NCBI GenBank assembly: GCA_024704765.1
Contig: JAKMXF010000022.1
Location: forward strand, 730,555 to 794,554
From: Oopsacas minuta
Taxonomy: Eukaryota > Porifera > Hexactinellida > Lyssacinosida > Leucopsacidae
Length of the DNA stretch: 64,000 nt
Reading direction: 5' to 3'
This document shows, piece after piece, positions 25,106-35,866 of this stretch. Both the position numbers and the translations under genes were made by a program. Below the pieces are notes generated by a model. The model made no database searches, was not told the DNA's origin, and saw nothing but the letters and a program-made list of their open reading frames with translations. Numbering within the stretch: position 1 is the first letter of the stretch; each line of letters opens with the position of its first letter.

Positions 25106-28042
25106 CACAATGGCACGACAGGTGGAAATTGCGAAATATTTGACAGTGATATTTTGATATCTAATTAATCCTATCTTATTCAGCATACTCGGAAACCCAG
25201 AAATACAGCATATAATGATATTTGATAGTTTTACTTTTGAACAATAGTTATTTCTAGATGAGTAACTTCAACATGATGAAACACAAAAATCAAGGTTTCT
25301 CAAAGTAGCCAAAGGAATTTGACACATATTCTTGTTTTAGTTATGTATATGAAAATTGTAGCCTGTCATATTGAAGTACTTTAAGTGGCCATTATAATGA
25401 AATACATGACTACTAAATTATAATATTAGCTTTTAGAATATACTAGGTAGAAATTCCAAATAATTTTGGTGAATTTATGTTTGGTCAATTGAGTTTTAAA
25501 TGCCACAACTATCTTTGCCTGTTGTTGCCCGTTGTAAATTGGATTTTATTTTGAAGAAAGTTATATTTAAAATAAAATAAACTTAGTTCTAGCCTGGCGC
25601 AACTTGGCGCTAATTGAGTTTTGCAACTATTTCTACTGGTCGTCCCGTAATTTACAGCCCTTTTGTTTGCAACAAATTTTATCTTATGGTTGATTATTAA
25701 TTAGTTTCAATTTTACTCCGTCCTAATGAACAATAAAGAAGCCTTCAATTTCTATATGTCCAACTCGGAGAAAGCGTTTAGTACGATTGCTCGTGAGTTT
25801 ATTGCTAAATATAATCTTGGAGAGTCCAATTGTGACCTTTTCCGCTGAAAATTTTCAAATATTAAGTCTGAAAGAAAAATATATTTGAAAGAGAAGGACT
25901 TAGCAACTTGGGAGGAATTGCTCTTTTGTAGGGATCCTCAAATGGATGACATTCCACAGTCTTCAAATGAAGCTAGACCCTTCAAGGAATCCACAATTGT
26001 ATTCGAGGAAGATTTTAGTCGAGTATCTCGGAAGCACATCAGCGAATTAAGTAATAAAGGTATGCGATATCGATTAGCCAACCTGAGATTACATCTGGAA
26101 GCTGTCGCACAGCGGGAAGAAGCTTCACCTAGGATGATTTCTAGCTACTTACTGTTGTTGTATTCACAGGAAGAGCATGATGTTAGCACCGCTAATATCA
26201 GCAAAAATGTAATTGCCGGGAGTCATGGATTAGGAAATTTCAACAGGAAACTCTCTTTAGATTCGTCTTGCTTCTTACTAGACTCATTAGAAATTGGGAA
26301 GTCAAAATACATCGACCTAAGACGTATATTAATTAATGAGGATATCACTCTTCCTGGTTACAATAGAGTCGCAATCCATCGTAGTCAAATTTGCCTAATT
26401 GATGAGATGGAAATAGTGGAAAGAGAATATCCGGTTGGCATTGGCATTTCCTATTACACATTACTCACTCACACAGTGAATAGGAAAATATCCACAAATA
26501 CTCCCATTGACAGTGATGACCAACCACTTAAGATTCGGATATCTGATGGGTTAGATGGGTCAGGTTCCCACCGCGTTTATCAACAAACAACTTCCCATCC
26601 CGATTTAACAACCAAGGACTTTCTATTATTTGGATTTAAGGTGCTTTCTATCACCAATCACCAAGGAAAACTCCTCTGGAAGAACTCTGTTCCGAATTCC
26701 CCATTCTCGATAAGGCCAATAACCATACTTGCTCTTCAAGAGAATCTAGAAAATGTAGGCTTTCTTATGTCGACAATGGTCAACAAGGAGACTGAGTACA
26801 TCGAAAATAATGGTCTAAATTTGATTAATGGTATCACTGTTAGTGTGCAAATTTTGCGTTCGCAAATTGATGGAAAAATGGCTCAAATTTTGAGTGGTGC
26901 AGGAGGAGCTTGTTGTCAGTTTTGCACAACTACATTCGAGCAGATGCACGATTTAACTTTTGTCCAGGATGGCTTTCCCATCAACAGGTTTATCAGTGAT
27001 GCAAAGATCATATTTGAAGAAGTTGATGAAGAGCGATTTCTCTCACTAAGTTCTAACGAAGATTTAATCTTACCCATGCACCTTTATCTGATATAGACAT
27101 AATCCTGGGTTCACCTTTACACGCATACCTTAGGTGTTTCAGTTGGTTTATGTCTCTGGTAAGCCATCTGACTGCTGGAGCAACTAAATGGTCACCAACT
27201 TCTACTAAAGTCCAATACACCAAGAGTTTTATTTGCGGTTTGTTAAAAGAAAAGTTGAATTTGATGATTGATTGTGCTTCTTCACAAGGTGGAACTTCTA
27301 CAACAGGAAATGTTGTGAGACGATGCTTAGTGAGGAAAGATGATAGTGAGAGAGACTTCCTATACTGGATTTTGACAGTATTACCATCAAATTGCAAACA
27401 AGTGATCACTGATATCCACACCTACCTTGGAGCCATCCTACGGGTATATAATTCTAATAGAAGAATACACACAGACGAACTCTCATTAGTATGTCGCGAA
27501 CTTTATCAGCTGATTTTGACGCAATTTTCTTGGGCTAACATAACCCCTACAATGCACAAACTGTTAGCTCATGCAGCAAGCATTATTTCTGATTATAATG
27601 ATGGTTATGGACTGGAACAATTATCAGAGGAAGGTCTGGAGTCAAGCAATAAGTTACTCAGAAGATTTAGAGAACGTTTGTCCAGGAAGTTTTCCTTTGA
27701 AGAAAACTTAAAAGATGTTTTCTTACGGATCATCTGCCAAAGTGATCCGATTCTTCTACTAAACAGAAAGATGCGGAAAAGTACCTCAAGTAACAGCAAT
27801 ACTCTTAGTAAACAAGATCTTATTGTTAATTCCCTCATAATAGAGGATGATTAAGTATATTTCTAAAAACTATATTGACATTCCAATGACGTCATAACTC
27901 GTGATTCCGAAGCCGTATATAAATTCTGATAGTGTAAATCTGTTGTATATGGTAGATAACCTATACGTCAATAATACATCATAAATGCATATCTGTTACA
28001 TAAATTGCTATTTCCACCAAACTGTCATTTCGTGCCACTGTG
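25106..28042 (+). mobile_element. Transib-type DNA transposon (RAG1-related), both ends and TSD visible
   Basis: The left end CACAATGGCACGA at 25106 and the right end, read inward on the minus strand from 28042, CACAGTGGCACGA agree at 12 of 13 bases. Similarity continues inside (GGTGGAAATTGCGAAATATT versus GGTGGAAATAGCAATTTATG) after an indel of about 9 bp. The five bases outside each end are identical: ATTTG at 25101-25105 and at 28043-28047. A 5-bp target duplication and a CACWRTG terminus are the known hallmarks of Transib, and the encoded protein is Transib/RAG1-like. The element is 2,937 bp and sits just after the DDX39 stop codon. Confidence 0.92.
25726..27854 (+). pseudogene. Transib transposase related to the RAG1 catalytic core, disrupted
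   Basis: The frame opens at ATG 25726, is broken by an in-frame TGA at 25846-25848, continues to a stop at 27094-27096, and resumes in another frame from about 27066-27080 to TAA at 27852-27854. Matches to the RAG1/Transib core, in order: ISDGLDGSGSHR around 26540 (first catalytic Asp region), VPNSPFSIRPITILALQE, the CCQFC zinc-ligand pair near 26911-26925, SPLHAYLRCFSWFM just after the frame change, MHKLLAH (His ligands), and LSEEGLESSNKLLRRFRE near 27620-27670 with the third acidic residue. The RAG1 counterpart of that last block is nearly superimposable. The TGA and frame change could be real decay or very small introns. At the second acidic position the residue before P-L-H appears to be Ser, so activity is doubtful. 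Confidence 0.85.
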
Positions 28043-28352
28043 ATTTGTGCTGTTCCTGCGTTCTTTAATTATTTTGTGTTGTTTACTCATGTTTACGTAG
28101 AATAGTTAATATAAACATACATGCTTGTGTAAATTATATATACTTTTCAGTTAGTCAGGGCTCGCTAATGGAGGGAATACCGACCATTTGATCGATTTAT
28201 GATAAGTAATATAGCTTATACAGTGGGTATCGCTAATAAGAACCATCCTAAGGGGAATACGGCTCATGTAATTCATCCTAGTATATTTGAACCATAATTA
28301 TCTATAGAGAACTACCCACAGACATCATAACTATAGACATTTCACTAATTAT

Positions 28353-28544
28353 AACCATGGTTACTTCAAGTCTATTTAAATTGCCTACCAAATTTAATAG
28401 ACCTGATAATATCGAATTGGTACATTTTGGCTCGAATAAATGTATTATCTATCAATAATACATTTATTCGAGCCAAAATTCGATTATTATCGAGAATATG
28501 AAAATTGCCTACCAAATTTAACAGACTTGAAGTAATCCATGGTT
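28353..28544. mobile_element. Foldback element with nested palindrome
   Basis: AACCATGGTTACTTCAAGTC at 28353 is mirrored, with one extra base, by GACTTGAAGTAATCCATGGTT ending at 28544. Inside, TTTTGGCTCGAATAAATGTA and its exact complement face each other around a short centre at 28429-28483. AATTGCCTACCAAATTTAA occurs twice as a direct repeat. The nested inverted and direct repeats over 192 bp could form a long cruciform. Non-coding. Confidence 0.65.
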
Positions 28545-28752
28545 CAGTAAATATGGTCAGCGAACAGGCTAAAGTTTCATTGGTGTGGGAAATACCTTTT
28601 TTTATCTGCATACTTAATTGATATGTATAACTGCATCCTTGACCTATAATAATTCAGGGGTCAGCAAATTGTGATTGGAAACCGGATTGTGTTCTATAGA
28701 GGGTCATCAGAAATTGTTAAGGGTGTCGATAGCCCCAAAATGGGAGGGTTAC

Positions 28753-28852
28753 TCTGCAGCAAAGTTGAAACCGATGGAACCAAATATCAGTATTCATGGA
28801 TAGCAACCTAACCAAATACTGATAGTATTCGGTTGCAACCTTCAGTCTGCAG
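28753..28852. mobile_element. Small TIR element, GTTGAAACCGAT family (copy 1)
   Basis: AAAGTTGAAACC at the left and GGTTGCAACCTT at the right are imperfect inverted repeats. The interior AATATCAGTATTCATGGATA and ACCAAATACTGATA is shared with 45414-45538. TCTGCAG directly flanks both sides (28753-28759 and 28846-28852), a possible 7-bp target duplication. Confidence 0.5.
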
Positions 28853-28953
28853 TAACTAAGCTAACTATTATGATTAATCATAAATTATAAATTATTAAAC
28901 TCCAACGTTCACAAGTTAGTGAATCATAAAATTAGGATTTATTTGATATTTTT

Positions 28954-30235
28954 ATGTCGAAAAATAAACGAGCCGTGAAGAGCCTTCTCGTGAAAGGAAT
29001 TCCTAAGGAAGTTTCTAATCAAGAGCTTGGAGGTTTGTTCAGTACATTTGGTACCCTCTCAAATGTAAGTTTCTATTCGAATCCGGACAAACACTCAAAG
29101 GTAGCATTTCTAACTTATTCCACAATTGAACAAGCTGATTATGCTCGACAAAACATAGAAAATTATCGATTTCCAGAATACTCACATGTACTGCATTGTT
29201 TCTTTAACTATAAAGAAGATGACTCTAAATCTTATCGGTATAATAACCCTAAACATTCTAAAAAATTTCAATCAACAGCACAGAATAGTGCCTATCAGGA
29301 TAATTCATTTCACGAGAATGAACATATTGATCCCGCCTCTATTCGTGTGCTAGTCACTCATGTAGAAAATGCTAGTTTTTTCTGGGGACAACCAATTTTT
29401 GAGGATGATTTCATCAGGCCAGTGAAAACGATTGTGCCTATAAATGCTTACTGTCAATCAATAATGAACGGTGAAACTAATACAGAGACTGTTCTTGATC
29501 CAATTTATCACGCTGCAAAATTTGCAGACGGTAAATGGTATCGTGTAGAAATAAAGAGTAATGGAGAAGATCCAGCTAATATTCTATTTATTGACTATGG
29601 AAATTCTTCGACTGAGCGTCTGATGAATTTAATTCCTTTACCCCAACGATACTGTACTTCCCCGTTATGTTATAAATACTGTATAGGAAATACAGAAGAT
29701 ATACCTGACAGTCTGGTAACGAATAGAGAAAGGATAACTTTCTTATCTAAGATGATATTCGACAAGACTGTGTGTCTAACTAAGATACATCAACACCCTG
29801 ATGATCTTAACTGTACTGTCGTAGGTGTAACTTTGCCCTCAGCAGATGGAGGAATTAGAAATGTTGCTGAAGAGCTTAACAATTATGATCAAATTTTATC
29901 TAATTCTTATTCTTATTCTGAGAGTCAACATTCTACTATCACTCCAAGCACAAGTAATAACCCTCCTCAATATCCTAACTCTCAGTTATCTCAGACTACC
30001 ACCTCTCAATACGATAATTCTACATACTCTGCACCCCAGAGCCAATCTCAGTATCAGCAAATAACTTGTGATGCAAATCCGGTGATTGTACCGAATTATG
30101 TGAGTTCAAATACTCTCACTCTTATTTCACAAGGCACACAGCAACCCAGTCCCTTAGCTCCCTCTAACCAATTCATCTTTCCGACAACCATGTCTCAACA
30201 ACTCCATCAACAACAACCCCTTCAACATCAACATC

Positions 30236-30266
<31 letters not shown>

Positions 30267-32496
30267 TTATCCACACAACTCTGCTTTCGAATCTTACAAT
30301 ACAAACAGCTCGAGCAATCCTCTTCTTCCTATCCACTCCAATTCTGTTCAAGTTGATCAGCAGTTATGTCACCCAAATTACGATCCCTTGCACGGCCCGG
30401 AACTGATTAACAGATACAGGCAAGAGCTAGAGGATATGGATGAGAGGATGAAAGCTACCAGTGGGCGTGTGATTTCCCTTGAGACTCAAAATTCAGAATT
30501 GATGACAAAGCTAGAAGAGCTTGAGAGTCCAACAGGTTTTCAACGACTACTCGATACCATGACTGATAAATTGACAGAATTTGCTCACGCGAAAAAACAG
30601 TTATATTCCGGTCCAGATTTTAGTTGTCTGAGAGACATTGCTAATGAAGTTCTCTCCAACAGGAGTAGATTCTCTCTCAATCAGATGTCAGAGGTTGTGG
30701 AAATGCATTCTATTCAGGATCAGCTGGTTGGCTTGATAGCTCAGATCCGCTCTACCTCGGAAGGAGAGGAATGTCCCTCTCTCTCTCAGCTGATAAATCA
30801 GAGGAATGATTGTAGATGTAAACTTATTAGAAATTTGTCTTGTCTGATTGAAACGTTAGGCAATTTTCCATTAGAAGAAAGAACTGAAGAATTAAATGCA
30901 ATACATGAGCGTTTAATTCAGATCCCTGGTTACAGTCCTGAAAATGCTAAAGATATCGAATTGACTGTTTGTTTGGAAACATTTGATTCCGTTCAGTCAT
31001 TTGATATGAAAGAGTTGAAGGTTGGACAAGAAGATGAAGCAGGGCTTGATGAGTTATGTGCTAAGCTACATGTCTCTTTCAAATATTTTACCAAGTTACT
31101 GACCTTGGATCCAAGCGAAGAGATTGGAGAGGAGAAAGTTGAGAATGCTAGTGAGCTGATTCATAAGATTATCCAAACAGCTGATTGCGAAATAGCCGGA
31201 TTGAAGATGATGGAAGATATCCAGTCTGAGAGATGGAATACAGCTAGTTCCAGTCTCACTAATGCAGTAGCATATGAACTGGAGAGAGAGCTAGCAGAAG
31301 TACAGTCTATTAAAACATCTCTCCTGCCTAGACTTAAGAATGAACTTGAATTACTCAAGGACTGGGATGCTAATCCTCCCTCTTTAACCAAGTTACAACT
31401 GAACAGGAAGGAAATCAAGAAATTGAGAGCTGATCTTAGACACTTGAGGGTCGACATGAGAGAAGCTCTTGAAGATTCAGATATATATAATCTAGGTGAT
31501 ATTCAGATAAACATCAATACACTTCTCGCAAAATTCCACCAGTCATTGTTGACTGAACACGAGCAGATGTTGATCATCTCGAAACAATTTCACTCACATT
31601 TTTCAGAACTCTTTATCTTATATCCTGATCTCCCTTTTGCGCGGCAAGTTGAATTTGGACCGATTTACATGCACTCCTGGGAAGTGGACTATTTTGGTAA
31701 TTGTACAGAGATATCAATCTTTCCTGAGCCTACGAATTTGACCACTTTCAACCAAGAGAATTGTCTTTTGAGGGAAATTAAATTTTCTGACCATGATCAA
31801 CAATCAATTCTCGTTACTAACGTTAATAAACTCATCCAAATCGAACATCATTCCGTATTGAAATGTGATGCTATGTTCTTCAATAAGCCGAATACCAAAG
31901 CTTTTCTGAAACATCCTATGATTGAGGGTACAAATATTTTAGATTATATTCAGTCAGAAAAATCTTGCCGCTTATCAACTAAATTCTTATTATCGGAGAT
32001 TCTACACGGCCTAATGGCTATTCATAGTTCTGGACTTTATTGCCGATATTTAACAGAGAAGGACATATTCGTGAATTCATCTAGCGTATTAATTACAGGA
32101 ATTGAGCTCCAATCTGAAGCATCTGGTCCAGAGCTACACGCATATCACAGAAATGACTTATTTAACTTTTGCACTCTAATTCTATCTCTCTTCTATTGCT
32201 ATAAAAGAGATTTTATCGATTCTCGTGTGGGCGATTGTAACATTGAAGGTATCGTCAAGACTTCAGGGCTTAATGAAGAAACTATGAAATTCGCTCTCTA
32301 TGTTTTAAATGAATCGTCCACCCCATCCAGCCTTGTTGATCACCCATATTTTGACCAGCTTTCCAATACCGTTTCAACTTGCGAGAGAGAAGCTACTGAA
32401 CTCGTAGAAACTTCTATAATATTAGAATTTCAACCTGAGAATCCAGAAGGAGATGATGAGGAAGTTGAGAAACTTATGAATAACGATTCTCATTGA
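28954..32496 (+). CDS. STK31-like RRM-Tudor-coiled-coil-pseudokinase protein (intronless)
   Basis: 1180 residues in one exon. Residues 8-90 form an RRM (SLLVKGIPKE with an SKVAFLTYS RNP-type strand). About 126-270 is an extended Tudor domain (FADGKWYRVEI, ILFIDYGNS). Residues 330-440 are Ser/Gln-rich, with a poly-Gln run near 427-436 after His/Gln repeats. Long coiled-coil helices fill about 470-880. The C-terminal 230 residues resemble a protein kinase fold: LLSEILHGLMAIHSSGLYCR then YLTEKDIFVN sits where HRDLKxxN belongs, but the HRD Asp and the DFG motif are absent (CRY; TGIE), so it is a predicted pseudokinase. Tudor plus coiled coil plus C-terminal kinase is the layout of STK31/TDRD8, a germ-cell protein; the N-terminal RRM resembles TDRD10. 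I infer a germ-granule or piRNA-linked RNA scaffold. Confidence 0.75.
30193..30270 (+). repeat. CAA/CAT trinucleotide repeat coding for Gln/His
   Basis: A run of CAA with interspersed CAT codons inside the STK31-like gene, with an uninterrupted block of ten Gln. The tract is almost pure CAA, so it is a coding microsatellite likely to vary in length between individuals. Confidence 0.85.
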
Positions 32497-32697
32497 TATG
32501 TGATCTATTAGTTATTTAGTTTTACTTTCTTATATTCGAGTATCCCAAATAATATTGGCAGTATTGTGATTAGTTTTGTATCTACTACTCTATACTGTAG
32601 ATCTGGAAAATTCCATGGTTAAAGGTCTGGGCTTGCAAAACGACAGGTCGACTAATAGTTCGTGCACCGTGTACTTTCTTTTCATGGGTCATAGACA

Positions 32698-33020
32698 GGG
32701 TTGCCGTGGGAATGGGAATCGTAGTTATCCTATGGGATTTCCCACGTGTGAATCCCATGAGAATTTCTATAGGATTCCCATTTTAGAGGATTCGTTTCCC
32801 ATTCCCACGGCAACCTTGTAATAAAGACAGAATAATAATTAATAAGAATAGAATAATAATAGCATCATTGTGAAGGCACTCAAAGTCGAAAGTAGATATT
32901 ATAAGATATCCTATAGGATTTGGAATTCCCATTGGATTCCATATGGAATTTCAGGATTCCCACAGAAATCTTGTAGGAATGGAATGGGATTTGAAATTCC
33001 TTTCCCACGGCAATCCTGGA
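32698..33020. repeat. Inverted-repeat element rich in GATTCCCA / TGGGAATC units
   Basis: GGTTGCCGTGGGAATGGGAA at 32699 is mirrored by TTCCCATTCCCACGGCAACC ending 32814. A further right-end-like copy TTCCCACGGCAATCC ends near 33018. Between them AT-rich filler and many GGATTCCCA/TGGGATTT words repeat in both orientations. It looks like a transposable element with a duplicated right end. The two small frames inside (32576-33085) are by-products of the repeat. Confidence 0.55.
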
Positions 33021-33807
33021 CTCATAGAAAACATGAAAATATTTTAACAAGAAAATGTTCAGATCTACTGTATTTCACGTATTAGATACTTGTGACACAA
33101 ATAATTGTGATAAACGAGAGGCAATTTCGTGTCAGAGATTTACAGTTACAACTGTGGATTGTGGGAAAATTAGTAATAAATTCCATAATCTCCCTCAAAA
33201 TTGGGGGATGTATCAAATCACGACATCACAGTTATTTTACATTTTCGTTACCAAGCACTGCTGAATCATTTAGTGATAGTTTCATCATCTCTTTAGTCAG
33301 TAAAGTCTACCATAACGATGCAAATTAGTCGCATGCAACCAATCCAAGTTGCAACGTGTAGTATGTTGAATTTTCCATGCAACAAATTTGGGGAAATTGT
33401 TTGATGATTTTGAGGGCGATTTTGTTGCACCGTGTATGTTGCTTTGTTTCATCGTGTATGGTGGGCTTTATTAACACTTCGTTAGTGGCTTAACTGTTAG
33501 AAGGCACGCGGGACAGAGTCCCCATTTTCTTGAATATGACACTACAAGTACGTAATAAATGTAATTTCAATTTGTTACAACACTCTGAGGTGAAGTTATT
33601 TTTACGTCGATTTCAGTGGGTTTACCGAAAACTTGTAAGGAATTCTAAGAGAATTTCTTGCTACTGTCCCCGCTATATTATAGTAAAGTGGTCCAGTATT
33701 GAACTCTAAGTTCATTGGTAATTTTCACCCATGAATCTTACATGTAATTGATATTCTTATGTTCAGAATTGCTTTCAACTCAAATTTTGTGCATCTGGTA
33801 TTTGCTC

Positions 33808-33835
33808 AAATTATCTCCATGTATGGAGATAATTT
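33808..33835. promoter_or_regulatory. Perfect 13-bp inverted repeat containing a CArG-like box, upstream of actin
   Basis: AAATTATCTCCAT and ATGGAGATAATTT flank a GT dinucleotide as a perfect dyad. Its centre is CCATGTATGG (33818-33827), one base from the SRF-binding consensus CC(A/T)6GG. It lies about 170 bp before the actin ATG. SRF/MADS control of actin genes is established in animals; that this site is used is inference. Confidence 0.5.
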
Positions 33836-33860
33836 ATCTCAATCTGGGTTACAGGTTTTA

Positions 33861-33871
33861 CCATATATAGG
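33861..33871 (+). promoter_or_regulatory. Candidate TATA box of the actin gene
   Basis: CCATATATAGG contains a good TATA match (ATATATAG) 134 bp before the start codon, leaving room for a 5' UTR of about 110 nt or a spliced leader. It is also close to a CArG box, but has seven rather than six A/T between CC and GG. Confidence 0.45.
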
Positions 33872-33983
33872 CATTTTCGTGTACTTTGTGCTTCCAATTT
33901 TCTTATAAGTAGTCAGGAACCTATGTTGCTTTACTATCTCAAGATTCAAATCTCAAATTTTACTTTCTTCACTAAACCAATAA

Positions 33984-35135
<1,152 letters not shown>

Positions 35136-35866
35136 GCTTCCAGCTACTGGCGTGTTTGAGTTGTATTACTTGGTAATTTATGTATATTTGTTAGCTTTTA
35201 GGTGATTATGTCAATTAAAACTACGAATACACAAACTCTTTTTAAACTTTAATGACCCTTACTTACAGGATAACTAAATTGGTGATTATATTCACACTTT
35301 TGGCCCAAGTCCATACATATTAGTATGACAGTAGACACGTAATATTAAAACGAATACGTTATTGTACAAATTTCTTGCAAATTATTCTCTCCATAGACCA
35401 TAGCGAACATATCGGATATAGCAGGAGAATTGCCCCACAATTATTTCTCAAATTGTATAAGTAACAAATATAATGTATTGAGAGTATCCTAATCAAACTA
35501 TTGGAAGCATGATTTTCCCGCGAAAACAAAAATTGCCAATATAAAACGAAGAATACCTATACAATGATGGTAGAATTTAGCACTCTTGTTAAGTCCCGAA
35601 GTGAAGTGATCAAGCCCATTGCATGATTAACGTGACCTCTTCCACCGACCCAGTGACTAGTGTACCATAATTCATTCAACATTACATGTTTGTAATTTTA
35701 TTTAATTTCTTATTTTAACAGAACACAAGAATATATATACAAGCTAGGAATAGTGAATAATATGTGAAAATACAATGAGAGATAATTAGTTAAAATATAG
35801 AAAAATATAATTGAATACATGTAATATTCTTCCTGGGTAAATACAGCTGAATGAGGGTTGCAAATG

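Noticed and set aside
25885-27096. Considered as a free-standing cellular gene of 403 residues
   Set aside because: It begins at a non-ATG codon, is continuous with an upstream frame broken by TGA, and lies inside a bounded Transib element.
32576-33328. Four overlapping plus-strand frames of 69-81 codons
   Set aside because: They translate the inverted-repeat element and its flanks; no protein-like pattern.
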